From Anaerostipes amylophilus (GTDB taxonomy: Bacteria > Bacillota > Clostridia > Lachnospirales > Lachnospiraceae): 64,000 nucleotides of DNA. Every line of letters starts with the position of its first letter. Within the stretch, counting starts at the first letter, position 1. The notes under the pieces are model-generated. The model was not told the origin of the DNA, did no database searches, and was given only the letters and a program-made list of their open reading frames with translations. Shown piece by piece: positions 52,342 through 61,182 of the stretch. The DNA is taken from NCBI RefSeq assembly GCF_025567365.1, contig NZ_JAOQJG010000001.1:310001-374000 (forward strand). Reading direction: 5' to 3'. The translations under genes were made by a program, and so were the position numbers.

Positions 52342-53778
52342 TTAGTAAGCTTTTCCAAAGTAAACCATCTTCTTCGCAGGTTTTCCACAGTGAACGCATA
52401 CGTCACTTAAATGTTCCTGTTCAAATGGCATACATCTTGTTGTAGCTGTTGTCTCGTCTTTGATCGCTTCTTCACATTCTGTTTCTCCACACCACATTGC
52501 TTTTACGAAACCATCCTGTTTCTCAATGTGAGCTTTGAATTCATCCCAATTCCTAGCTTCTACGGTATGTTCAGCTAAATGTTTCTTCGCTCTCTCAAGC
52601 ATATCGCTCTGCATCTGTTCTAATACTTCACCAAGTTTTGTCTCGATCTCATCTAAAGATACGATGATCTTCTCTCTTGTATCACGGCGAACGATCACTG
52701 CCTGATTCTTCTCAATATCTTTTGGTCCGATCTCAATTCTTGTAGGAATTCCGCGTACTTCCTGTTCACTGAATTTCCATCCTGGGCTCTTATCAGAATC
52801 ATCGACTTTCACTTTGTAAGAAGAAGCAAGTTTCTTTCTGATCTCTTCTGCTTTCTCAAGCACTCCTTCTTTCTTCTGCATGATCGGTACGATCATTGTC
52901 TGTACTGGTGCGATTCTTGGTGGTAATACAAGACCTGAATCATCTCCATGAACCATGATGATCGCTCCGATGATACGTGTAGACATTCCCCATGATGTCT
53001 GGTGTACATACTGGAGTTTATTGTCTTTATCTGTATATTGGATACCAAATGCTTTCGCAAATCCATCACCGAAATTATGGCTTGTTCCAGACTGTAATGC
53101 TTTTCCATCGTGCATTAATGCTTCAATTGTATATGTGGCATGTGCCCCTGCGAATTTTTCTTTCTCTGTCTTCTGTCCCTTAACAACTGGAATTGCAAGG
53201 TACTGTTCGCAGAAATCTGCATACATATTTAACATCTGTACAGTTCTTGCTTCCGCTTCTTCTGCTGTTGCATGTGCTGTATGTCCTTCCTGCCAGAAAA
53301 ACTCAGAAGTTCTTAAAAATGGTCTTGTTGTCTTTTCCCAACGTACGACAGAAACCCACTGATTATATAATTTAGGCAGATCTCTGTGAGACTGGATGAT
53401 CTTTGAATAGAAATCACAGAATAATGTCTCTGATGTAGGTCTTACGCAAAGACGTTCTTGCAATTCTTTCTGTCCACCATGAGTTACCCATGCAACTTCT
53501 GGTGCAAATCCCTCTACATGATCTTTTTCTTTGTTTAAAAGGCTTTCTGGGATGAACATTGGCATTGCAACATTTTCCACACCTGTTTCTTTAAATTTGG
53601 CATCTAAAACTTTCTGGATATTCTCCCAGATCGCATATCCGTTTGGACGTAAGATCATACATCCACGAACGCTTGAATAATCTGCTAATTCTGCTTTCTT
53701 AACAACATCTGTATACCACTGTGCAAAATCGTCTTCCATCGCAGTGATCGCTTCTACTAATTTCTTATCTTTTGCCAT
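52342..53778 (-). CDS. proS: Prolyl-tRNA synthetase, archaeal/eukaryotic-type (ProS type 3)
   Basis: The 478-residue enzyme is the short ProS form, without the editing insertion of the E. coli type. It has class II motifs: motif 2 FLRTSEFFWQEGHTAHATAE, SGTSHNFGDGFAKAFGIQY, motif 3 area, and a C-terminal zinc-binding part with CGETECEEAI and DVCVHCGKPAKKMVYFGKAY, the usual Tyr end. No T-box is seen in its 5' region. It is a single gene. Confidence 0.95.
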   Translation of the reverse strand: MAKDKKLVEAITAMEDDFAQWYTDVVKKAELADYSSVRGCMILRPNGYAIWENIQKVLDAKFKETGVENVAMPMFIPESLLNKEKDHVEGFAPEVAWVTHGGQKELQERLCVRPTSETLFCDFYSKIIQSHRDLPKLYNQWVSVVRWEKTTRPFLRTSEFFWQEGHTAHATAEEAEARTVQMLNMYADFCEQYLAIPVVKGQKTEKEKFAGAHATYTIEALMHDGKALQSGTSHNFGDGFAKAFGIQYTDKDNKLQYVHQTSWGMSTRIIGAIIMVHGDDSGLVLPPRIAPVQTMIVPIMQKKEGVLEKAEEIRKKLASSYKVKVDDSDKSPGWKFSEQEVRGIPTRIEIGPKDIEKNQAVIVRRDTREKIIVSLDEIETKLGEVLEQMQSDMLERAKKHLAEHTVEARNWDEFKAHIEKQDGFVKAMWCGETECEEAIKDETTATTRCMPFEQEHLSDVCVHCGKPAKKMVYFGKAY

Positions 53779-53893
53779 TGCAAAATGTCTCCTTTTCTGT
53801 GGTTGTGTACATATTTTTCATGTACAACTATACTAAGAATAATATTACTGTAAAATGGCGGATTTTTCAAGGGTTTTCCTATGGGTTGCGTTT

Positions 53894-54781
53894 TTATTTA
53901 CTAAATGCCAGACATGCAGCTCCAATCAGCCCACAGTCCTCTCCTAATGCTGCTGGCACGATCTTCACATTACCTTTTAATGCATCATACACTTTTCCTT
54001 TAGCACGTTTTTCGATTTCTTCGATAAATCCCGGAATCTTTAGTGCCACACTTCCGCTTAGGACAAATAATTCTGGATCAAGTATGCCATAAAGTGTTGC
54101 AATAAAACTTGACAGATATTCATAAGCATCTTCCATGATCGCTGCTGCCGTTTCATTTCCTTCCTGTGCAAGCTGATAGACTTCACCTGCATGTGCTGCA
54201 TTTAATCCTGCATCATTGGCACGTTTTGTGATCGCTGTTCCGCTGGCAATAGATTCTATCGAACCTTTCTTTAAATCTCCCTGTGATGGTCCATTTTTCC
54301 ATAAAATACAGTTTGCTACTTCCTGTGCAAATCCTTTTGCACCACGATAGATTTTTCCATCGATGCATAGTCCTGCTCCGACTCCTGTTGAAATGGTCAG
54401 AAATTCAATGATCTTCTTTCCTTTTCCTGCACCGATCACAGCTTCTGCAAGTCCCGCAAGATTTGCATCATTTTCAAGTTGGACAGAAACTCCTGTGATC
54501 TTTTCTAATTCTTTTGTCAGTTCAAAATTATGCCATCCTGGAAGATTTGGCGGTGTTAAAATGACTCCATTGATCAAATCTAATGGTCCAGGGCATGAGA
54601 TTCCGATTCCTTCAATTTCCTGTCCAAATTCTTTGATCACATCATTGATCTGGTTTAATGTTTTCATTGGATCTTTTGGATCTGATCCAAACTGAACTCT
54701 TTCTTTGATCTCATATTGTTCATTGATCAGGGCAACTCTTGTATTTGTTCCTCCAACATCAATTCCTACTGCATATTTCAT
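53894..54781 (-). CDS. ROK-family sugar kinase
   Basis: The 295-residue protein has the ROK signatures GIDVGGTNTRVALINE (ATP), GIGISCPGPLDLINGVILT, LENDANLAGLAEAVIGAGKG and TISTGVGAGLCIDGKI. The CxCGxxGC zinc motif of most ROK kinases is absent: the place reads ILWKNGPSQGDLKKGSIESI. It lies 81 bases after an aldolase gene, with a terminator between them, as the last gene of the fructose-type PTS unit. It probably phosphorylates a hexose or ketose taken from that pathway. Confidence 0.88.
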   Translation of the reverse strand: MKYAVGIDVGGTNTRVALINEQYEIKERVQFGSDPKDPMKTLNQINDVIKEFGQEIEGIGISCPGPLDLINGVILTPPNLPGWHNFELTKELEKITGVSVQLENDANLAGLAEAVIGAGKGKKIIEFLTISTGVGAGLCIDGKIYRGAKGFAQEVANCILWKNGPSQGDLKKGSIESIASGTAITKRANDAGLNAAHAGEVYQLAQEGNETAAAIMEDAYEYLSSFIATLYGILDPELFVLSGSVALKIPGFIEEIEKRAKGKVYDALKGNVKIVPAALGEDCGLIGAACLAFSK

Positions 54782-54807
54782 AATTTCTTTCCCTCCTGTA
54801 TAAACGA

Positions 54808-54838
54808 AAAGGGGGACAACCGAAGCTGTCCCCTCTTT
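54808..54838 (-). terminator. Intra-operon terminator before the ROK kinase
   Basis: GGGGGACA and TGTCCCCT form a GC-rich 8-bp stem with a 9-base loop, A-run on the left. It should lower kinase expression relative to the PTS and aldolase genes. Confidence 0.75.
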
Positions 54839-54862
54839 ATGTTGCTATTATTTGCGAATATC

Positions 54863-55732
54863 TTATTCGTAGTAGTATTTAACTTTGTCTGCAGAATCAA
54901 ATAAGTTAACTTTGTGAGCGATAACTTCTCTACAAGCTTTGATTGGTTCTGGGTAGATTTCAAGTGGCTCTCTGTATTCTGGATGAGCATTTAATACTTC
55001 TCTGCATTTTTCATAGAATGCAACTTTGATATCACTTGAAATGTTGATCTTAGAAATACCGATTTTAACTGCTTTTGCGATTTCTTCATCTTTGTTGCTT
55101 GATCCACCATGTAATACTAATGGAATATCAAGAGTATCTTTTAATGTCTGTAAGATATCAAGACGAAGTTCTGGTTTCATATCGCTTGGATAGATTCCGT
55201 GAGCTGTTCCGATTGCTACTGCTAATGTGTCAATTCCTGTTTTTTCAACAAAGTCTTTTGCCTGATCTGGATCTGTATAGATAACTCCTGTTGTTCCACC
55301 TTCGATAGAGTTTCCTGTTGTTCCGATTGTTCCAAGTTCACTTTCTACAGATACATTTGCAAGATGTGCAACTTCACATACTTTCTGAGTGATCGCAATG
55401 TTTTCTTCATATGGAAGTTTAGATGCATCGATCATAACAGATGTGAATCCTGCCTGAATTGCTCTTACAACTGTTTCATATTTGTCACCATGGTCTAAAT
55501 GAATAACAACTGGTACATCTGTTTTAGATGCTTCATAGATCATGCTCTGTACTAAACTGTTTTCAACGAAGTTGAATTCATCTGGAGACATTTCTAAGAT
55601 AACTGGGCTTTTCATTTCTTTTACCTGCTGCATAACAGCTTTTAATAACTGATCACTACCAATATTGAATGCTGGTACTGCGAATCCTTTTTCGTCTGCT
55701 ACTTTTAAAAGTTCTTTCATGTTCATTAACAT
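54863..55732 (-). CDS. Class II ketose-bisphosphate aldolase (first of the PTS unit)
   Basis: The 289-residue barrel has VVIHLDHGDKYETV, ESELGTIGTTGNSIEGGTTG, AIGTAHGIYPSDMKP, LVLHGGSSNKDEEI and KINISSDIK, all zinc and phosphate ligands of class II aldolases. It differs clearly from the fba at 37660 and is nearer the GatY/KbaY/FbaA-like group acting on tagatose or other ketose (bis)phosphates. It follows another aldolase-like gene, with a GC hairpin in the gap. Confidence 0.88.
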   Translation of the reverse strand: MLMNMKELLKVADEKGFAVPAFNIGSDQLLKAVMQQVKEMKSPVILEMSPDEFNFVENSLVQSMIYEASKTDVPVVIHLDHGDKYETVVRAIQAGFTSVMIDASKLPYEENIAITQKVCEVAHLANVSVESELGTIGTTGNSIEGGTTGVIYTDPDQAKDFVEKTGIDTLAVAIGTAHGIYPSDMKPELRLDILQTLKDTLDIPLVLHGGSSNKDEEIAKAVKIGISKINISSDIKVAFYEKCREVLNAHPEYREPLEIYPEPIKACREVIAHKVNLFDSADKVKYYYE

Positions 55733-55770
55733 AGTTCTATTTCTCCTTTTTAATGTTGATATCTTATTCT

Positions 55771-55795
55771 GTCTGCCGCAAAATCTGCGGCAGAC
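55771..55795. repeat. GC-rich hairpin between the two aldolase genes
   Basis: Perfect 9-bp arms GTCTGCCGC and GCGGCAGAC around AAAATCT. No U-run follows on the minus strand, so it may stabilise or separate transcript parts more than end them. Confidence 0.65.
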
Positions 55796-55820
55796 GTTTG
55801 TTATGCTGATTAAATTAAAC

Positions 55821-56675
55821 TTATAATGATTTTCCTTCTGATCCAGACAGGTGGATATATTTTTTCACTAATTCCTGGCTATCGATCTCCACCTGATGCA
55901 TCATTACCCAATAATTGATGTCTGGATCTTTTTTAAGATGTTTTTTAATGCTGTCTACATTGGCATTCATAAAGTCACATCCTACATTGATCTTATTGAT
56001 TCCAAATTCAACACATTTTTTAATATTTTCATCACCAGAACCGCTTCCCCCATGCAGCACCAGTGGCATCTTTGTTTTTTCTTTGATTTCTTTCAATCTT
56101 TCAAAATCAAATTCTGGCACATATCCTTCTGGATAGTTTCCATGAGAACTTCCAAAAGAAATTGCTAATGCATCAATTCCGGTTTCTTTTGCAAATCGTA
56201 AGGCTTCGTCTGGATTGGTTTTCATATCATCGTCCGTATAATTATCACCTTCACTGGCTCCCATACATCCGATCTCTCCTTCGACACTTGCATCGAACTG
56301 TTGCGCAAATTCTACGATCTCTCTTGTCATTCGGATATTACCTTCCAAGTTATATCTGGAAGCATCTACCATAACACTGGAATATCCATCAACTAACGCT
56401 TTCTTTAACAATCCGATTTCTTCCCCATGGTCGAAATTCAAAGCTACTTCAACACTTGCTCTTTGTGCCAGTTTTTTAACGATCGGTGCGATCAGATTGC
56501 TGTCACAATGATTTACCATATGTTCCTGTACGATATTGATGATGATCGGTGCTCTTAAAGACTGTGCTGCATTGATCACCGCTCTCGCTGTCTCAATGTT
56601 AAAACAGTTGATTGCCATGACTGCGTAGTTACCTTCATTGGCACGTTTTAACATTCCCTTCATTGATACATACAT
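55821..56675 (-). CDS. Class II aldolase-family protein (second of the PTS unit)
   Basis: The 284-residue barrel has ALNFDHGEEIGLLKKALVDG, EGEIGCMGASEGDN, SFGSSHGNYPEGYVP, LHGGSGSGDENIKKCV and KINVGCDFMNANV. It is only distantly like the neighbour at 54863. The C-terminus (YWVMMHQVEIDSQELVKKYI) is atypical. Perhaps it acts on a different phosphorylated ketose, or the two form one enzyme. It follows IIC by 22 bases. Confidence 0.84.
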   Translation of the reverse strand: MYVSMKGMLKRANEGNYAVMAINCFNIETARAVINAAQSLRAPIIINIVQEHMVNHCDSNLIAPIVKKLAQRASVEVALNFDHGEEIGLLKKALVDGYSSVMVDASRYNLEGNIRMTREIVEFAQQFDASVEGEIGCMGASEGDNYTDDDMKTNPDEALRFAKETGIDALAISFGSSHGNYPEGYVPEFDFERLKEIKEKTKMPLVLHGGSGSGDENIKKCVEFGINKINVGCDFMNANVDSIKKHLKKDPDINYWVMMHQVEIDSQELVKKYIHLSGSEGKSL

Positions 56676-56697
56676 AACTTATCTATCCTTTCTGATC

Positions 56698-57786
56698 CTA
56701 TGAAATAGTGAATCCTGATAAATCAAGATCTTCTTCTTTTTCGTCAACCATTGGCTCATCTTCTTCTGTTTTCTTTTTCTTGATCAGTACAAGTAATACA
56801 CCTGTAACTGCTGTTCCTGCTAACAGTGCGATAAGTGCTGCGATTGGATTTGACATTGCTGGGATTACAAATACACCACCTGATGGTACTTTGCTTCCTA
56901 CATCAAGGCTGAAACTGATTGCTCCTGTAACACCACATCCTGTTGCTGTACAGATAACTGTACGGATGATATCATTCATTGCGATTGGGATAACACCTTC
57001 TGAGATCATGCAAAGACCCATTGGGAATGCAACTTTGATATTTTCTTTTTCCTGTGCTGTATAAATGTTTTTATTTAGTAATTTAGATAATACTAATGAG
57101 AATGTAATTCCAAGTGGTGGAACCATAGCTGCTAATACTTTGATCGCTTCTGGTCCTGTGATTCCCTCTAACAGTAATCCATCACAGATTAAGTTAGGTA
57201 CTTTACTGATTGGTCCACCGAAGTCGATACATCCAAGAGCTCCGATGATGAATCCATAAACTGCTTTTGAAGACTGGTCAAGTCCTGTAATAAAGTTTGT
57301 TAAGGCTTTTGTTGCCATTGTGATTGGTGTTCCTACTACGAAGAACATGATAAGTCCAGCGATGATTGCTGATAATGTTGGTACGATCATCATTGGCATT
57401 AATGCTTCTGCCCATTTAGGTACTTTCAGGTTATTCTTAATGAATAATGCGATATAACCTACTAAATAACCACCAACCATTCCACCTAAGAATCCAGCTC
57501 CTAAGAACGATGCGATCTGACCCATTAAGAAACCAGGTGCAATACCAGGTCTGTCAGCGATTGAGTAAGCGATATATCCTGAGATGAAGGATGGCAATAA
57601 TCCCATTCCTAATACACCAAGTGTTGTCATTGCACTAGGAATTGTCATTTTAGATAATTCAGTTACGTTTTCTCCTCCCATTAAGTTACCGATCGCGATC
57701 AGTAATCCTGATGCTACGACTAAAGGTAACATGTAGGAAATGGCCGTCAATGCGTGACGTTTTAATTCCGCTCCAAGTTTTTTCAT
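56698..57786 (-). CDS. PTS system fructose-family IIC component
   Basis: The 362-residue permease has about eight to ten helices and fructose-IIC signatures: RHALTAISYMLPLVVASGLL, YIAYSIADRPGIAPGFLMG, GGYLVGYIALFIKN, GALGCIDFGGPISK and IPIAMNDIIRT. The tail (about residues 340-362) is acidic and cytosolic. With separate IIB (58137) and IIA (58897) it imports and phosphorylates a fructose-like ketose. The paired aldolases suggest a sugar other than plain fructose, but I cannot name it. Confidence 0.93.
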   Translation of the reverse strand: MKKLGAELKRHALTAISYMLPLVVASGLLIAIGNLMGGENVTELSKMTIPSAMTTLGVLGMGLLPSFISGYIAYSIADRPGIAPGFLMGQIASFLGAGFLGGMVGGYLVGYIALFIKNNLKVPKWAEALMPMMIVPTLSAIIAGLIMFFVVGTPITMATKALTNFITGLDQSSKAVYGFIIGALGCIDFGGPISKVPNLICDGLLLEGITGPEAIKVLAAMVPPLGITFSLVLSKLLNKNIYTAQEKENIKVAFPMGLCMISEGVIPIAMNDIIRTVICTATGCGVTGAISFSLDVGSKVPSGGVFVIPAMSNPIAALIALLAGTAVTGVLLVLIKKKKTEEDEPMVDEKEEDLDLSGFTIS

Positions 57787-57825
57787 TGTTCTCTTCTCCT
57801 TTAAGTATAGTTTTTTGTTTCTCTT

Positions 57826-58137
57826 TTATTTACCTAATTCATTTTCGATCTTTTCGATCAGTTTCTTAGGTGCTTTTACACAAACATTTGTAGGAACTTT
57901 GATCGTAGGTTTTCCTTCAAATCTTTCTGTTCCTGTAATAGCAATATCGACTGCAAGGATTACAACATCTGCTTCTTTGATTTCTTCTGCTGTTAATTCA
58001 TCCTCTGTTCCGATTGTTCCCTGTGTTTCCACTTTGATTGTGTGTCCCATGCTTTCAGCTGCACGGATTAATTTTTCCTTTGCGATGTAAGTGTGCGCGA
58101 TTCCTGATGTACATGCACATACAGATACGATTTTCAT
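57826..58137 (-). CDS. PTS system fructose-family IIB component
   Basis: The 103-residue protein has the IIB fold with the phosphorylated cysteine in VSVCACTSGIAHTYIAKEKL (the second Cys aligns with the CPTGIAHT motif), KVETQGTIG and VVILAVDIAI. It passes phosphate from IIA to the sugar on IIC. It is the first gene of IIB-IIC-aldolase-aldolase-kinase and follows a promoter region with four repeats of an operator-like element. Confidence 0.93.
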   Translation of the reverse strand: MKIVSVCACTSGIAHTYIAKEKLIRAAESMGHTIKVETQGTIGTEDELTAEEIKEADVVILAVDIAITGTERFEGKPTIKVPTNVCVKAPKKLIEKIENELGK

Positions 58138-58241
58138 AACTTACAACTCCTTTCTTATTTTTCTTTTGGTTGTTTATTACCTCTTTCTTTATGTTCTAAT
58201 CATATACCAGCTTTCCTTACTGTGTTCATTAAGAGAGGGCT

Positions 58242-58358
58242 TTTTAATGTGGCATTTTTTCCATTTAATTATGACATTTTTTCAATACGGGCATTTTAAT
58301 TAGGGTAGTTTTTTGTTTCACATTCCACAACGGAAGTATTTAAATGTGGTAATTTTTT
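58242..58358. promoter_or_regulatory. Four repeats of a putative PRD-regulator element
   Basis: Sites at 58242-58260, 58263-58282, 58294-58314 and 58338-58358 share the pattern TTTAAATGTGGTAATTTTTT (minus strand AAAAAATTACCACATTTAAA). The same element recurs at 61007-61081 upstream of the PRD regulator. The 310-base gap holds nothing else besides the terminator at 58388. Confidence 0.65.
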
Positions 58359-58387
58359 ATTTATTTTTAACATATAGAAATGCAAAA

Positions 58388-58418
58388 GATCCCTGCTCCT
58401 ATTGGAACAGGGATCCTA
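58388..58418 (-). terminator. Terminator of the regulator-IIA unit
   Basis: GATCCCTG (58388-58395) pairs with CAGGGATC (58408-58415), with internal TCC/GGA pairs and an A-run on the left. Confidence 0.8.
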
Positions 58419-58447
58419 AGAATTATATAGAGTGTTAGGAAACTTAT

Positions 58448-58897
58448 TTATGCAAATACAGCTTTTAGATCTTCTACTGTGCTAGCATTCAGCAGAGCTT
58501 CTACTGCATCGTCATTACCTAAGGTTCTTGCTACTTCAGCCAATAATCTTAAATGAGTTTTTGCATTCTCATTATCATTTCCAACTGCGAATAAAAAGAT
58601 CAGTTTTACACCATTTCCATCCAGTGTCTCCCATTCGATCTCATCCTGAACTTTACCAATCGCAATTCCTACCTGTGTTACAGAATCACTTTTCCCATGA
58701 GGAATTGCCACATAGTGTCCAATTCCTGTCTGTCCCTGTGATTCTCTCAAATATATATCTTCTATATAAGAATCAACATCCGCAATATATCCGGCATCTT
58801 TTAATTTTCCTGCAAGATGCTCGATCGCTTCTTTCTTATTCTTTGCTGTCATATTTAAGTCGATAACTCTTTCATCTAATACACTTTTAATATCCAT
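58448..58897 (-). CDS. PTS system fructose-family IIA component
   Basis: The 149-residue protein has the IIA-fructose/mannitol fold with the phospho-His in GHYVAIPHGKSDSVTQVGIA (residue about 67) and LIFLFAVGNDNENAKTHLRL. It takes phosphate from HPr and gives it to IIB. It lies 31 bases after the PRD regulator on the same strand and is in a separate unit from IIB/IIC. Confidence 0.93.
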   Translation of the reverse strand: MDIKSVLDERVIDLNMTAKNKKEAIEHLAGKLKDAGYIADVDSYIEDIYLRESQGQTGIGHYVAIPHGKSDSVTQVGIAIGKVQDEIEWETLDGNGVKLIFLFAVGNDNENAKTHLRLLAEVARTLGNDDAVEALLNASTVEDLKAVFA

Positions 58898-58928
58898 TTT
58901 TAATTCTCCTTTTAATTTTTCTTTTTAC

Positions 58929-60899
58929 TTATTGAATCAGATACTTATATAACTCAATGTTTGATTTCATACTCTTTAATTTCTCTAATTTTTCCTCTGA
59001 ATCGATCAGTGTTACATATTCTTTATAAAACATCTGAATCCTGCTGATCTCATCTCTGGTACTTAAACGGAACGCCAGTAAAAATACGACCTGAACCTGT
59101 TCATTGTCCCACATGATCGGATTTTTTAAGATTGCTATCCCAACTTTTGATTCATTAACCGCTGTCGGTGAACCATGCGGAAGACTGACCCCATTTCCAA
59201 TCGTTGTTGTTGTTTTACTCTCACGATCCATAACTGAATCATAAAAATTTTCTGTAACAACATGCTTTTCTTCCATTGCCTGGCTCATTATTTTTAAACA
59301 TTCTTCTTTTGTTTTGACTTCCAGATCAGTAAATATAAATTCCGGTGAAAATAAAATAAAACATTCTGGTGAAAATGGTGTTGCATTTTCTATCATCATA
59401 GAATTCATATTGTCTAAATGTGCCCTCAAAGTGGAAATTCCTGTTTCATTTAAGATATTTGGAATGACTACAATTCTCTTATCTTTTTCTTTTCTCTCTT
59501 CTGTCGAAATGATAATGTCATAATCTTCATAATCCGCAATCTTAAAGTCATGAATACTTACAAATTTAATTTCATCAATTTCTGGCACAGATTTCTTAAT
59601 CTTTTCTTTTACTAATTGTGTATGACCCATGTTAAAATTAGAAACCATTACCGTGCGGTACTGATGTTTTTTTCTTTCGATCGCTGCCTGAATATATAAC
59701 ACGATATATCCAATTTCATCTTCTGTAATCTGAAGTCCATAATATTCTTCAAACAAAATACTGATCGCCCAGCTTGCACGAAATACATTCTTATATTCTT
59801 TTTTTATAAAATCAATCAATGCATTTTTTTGTGGCGTTCCATAACGAAGTCTGAAAATTGTTGGTCTTAAATGAATGATCAGGCTTTCTTTTACCTTCTC
59901 ATCTGAAGTGAGATCAACATCTAAAATATCTCTGATTACCTTTAACATGCGATCTACAAAATCAACCAATTTATTGTCATATTTCTTTACCTGACTTAAT
60001 GTCACATCTACATCTGATATTCCAATAAACTTTGAACACAAAATCTGAATTGATAAAAACAAAACATCTTCTGTCAAAAAATGTACATGAAATACTTCTT
60101 CTAATTTTTCAAAGATTGCTACCGTAAATGCATATTCATTATATTTCTTAAGAATTTTTAATTCCTCTGGAAAATAATCGCTGACTAATGGTAATGCAAG
60201 CTCTTTTCTCTTATACGCGATGCAACAATAAATTAAGATCTCATAAAATGATTCATCTGTGAAATGGTAATCCCATTCGTTTTCTGTTTGAATAATACAT
60301 TTTCTGATCGCAGAAACATCAATGTTAGAAAAGAAATAATCTATATTCTCTTTGATCTCTTCTCCTGGTTTCTTCATCATAATCAGATTCTTTAATGCAA
60401 CTCTGTATTCATTTTCTTCACTTTTGAGCCGATATCCCTTTCCTCTTTCATTCACAAGGGAAATGTGATATACTTCCAGCCATTCTTCGCATTCCTTTAA
60501 TACTTTCAGCATTGTTGGAACACTTAAGAATAACTTCTCAGCCAATTTCTGTGTTGTCATTGTCTGCCATGGCCGCAGATTAAAAAATATCTTTAATGTC
60601 TCATTTACTCTATCTCTTGGATCATAATTTCCTACTTGCAGATCTTCATCTGATAATGCTTTTTGTATTTCTTCTTTTTGATTTTCATTTGCTTCCAGCC
60701 AGATTCCAACTCGTGGTTTCCGCTGAATTTCTCCAAGATTATTTTCTAATAAGAAGTCACTCAATTCATTTAACCGATTCCTGACAGACTTTTCAGATAA
60801 TCCGATCTCTTTGGCAATCTTTCCAGTTGCAATGATCTCTCCATCTGAAATACAGTCAAAAATCTGTTTCATATAAAATTTATCTTTTGAACGTTTCAT
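58929..60899 (-). CDS. PRD-domain transcriptional activator with IIB-like and IIA domains (MtlR/LicR type)
   Basis: The 656-residue protein has an HTH (IFDCISDGEIIATGKIAKEI, GLSEKSVRNRLNELSDFL), a second HTH/Mga-like segment (LAEKLFLSVPTMLKVLKECE), two PRDs (about 185-290 and 300-405, with RKELALPLVSDYF and IHLRPTIFRLRYG), a IIB-like domain (MVSNFNMGHTQLVKEKI, where Cys is replaced by Asn) and a IIA domain with VSLPHGSPTAVNESKVGIAI. PTS phosphorylation would set its activity. It likely binds the repeated elements upstream of itself and of IIB. Confidence 0.92.
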   Translation of the reverse strand: MKRSKDKFYMKQIFDCISDGEIIATGKIAKEIGLSEKSVRNRLNELSDFLLENNLGEIQRKPRVGIWLEANENQKEEIQKALSDEDLQVGNYDPRDRVNETLKIFFNLRPWQTMTTQKLAEKLFLSVPTMLKVLKECEEWLEVYHISLVNERGKGYRLKSEENEYRVALKNLIMMKKPGEEIKENIDYFFSNIDVSAIRKCIIQTENEWDYHFTDESFYEILIYCCIAYKRKELALPLVSDYFPEELKILKKYNEYAFTVAIFEKLEEVFHVHFLTEDVLFLSIQILCSKFIGISDVDVTLSQVKKYDNKLVDFVDRMLKVIRDILDVDLTSDEKVKESLIIHLRPTIFRLRYGTPQKNALIDFIKKEYKNVFRASWAISILFEEYYGLQITEDEIGYIVLYIQAAIERKKHQYRTVMVSNFNMGHTQLVKEKIKKSVPEIDEIKFVSIHDFKIADYEDYDIIISTEERKEKDKRIVVIPNILNETGISTLRAHLDNMNSMMIENATPFSPECFILFSPEFIFTDLEVKTKEECLKIMSQAMEEKHVVTENFYDSVMDRESKTTTTIGNGVSLPHGSPTAVNESKVGIAILKNPIMWDNEQVQVVFLLAFRLSTRDEISRIQMFYKEYVTLIDSEEKLEKLKSMKSNIELYKYLIQ

Positions 60900-61006
60900 G
60901 TTATTGGTCCTTTCAAATTTAATGACTTTCTTTTTTGCACCTCCTGTTGTTTAACTTGGATTTAGTATAGCATGGAATGCTAAACTCAACTTATCAACAA
61001 CGGACT

Positions 61007-61081
61007 TTTTAATGCGGTACATTTTATATGATGCAAAAAGAAATACGGTAAAAAATCTTTTTTAAAATGTGGTAATTTTTT
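61007..61081. promoter_or_regulatory. Two to three PRD-regulator elements upstream of the regulator gene
   Basis: Sites at 61007-61025 (TTTTAATGCGGTACATTTT) and 61061-61081 (TTTAAAATGTGGTAATTTTT) match those at 58242-58358, with a weaker one at 61041-61055. Sites 58338 and 61007 even share an upstream CAACGGA block. Confidence 0.65.
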
Positions 61082-61142
61082 AGCCAAAAAAAGAAGAACT
61101 CCCGTTTATTTCATAGTTCTCCTTTTACATAAATTTATAAGA

Positions 61143-61172
61143 GGGCAGAATCTAAGTTCTGCCCCCATATAT
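61143..61172 (-). terminator. Terminator of the rhodanese-E1 gene
   Basis: GGGCAGAA (61143-61150) pairs with TTCTGCCC (61157-61164), 6-base loop. The minus-strand U-run is weak; on the plus side ATATATTTTTATA follows. Confidence 0.6.
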
Positions 61173-61182
61173 TTTTATATTA

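Noticed and set aside
53779..53893. A T-box leader before proS
   Set aside because: The gap is short and has no T-box sequence or terminator-antiterminator pair.
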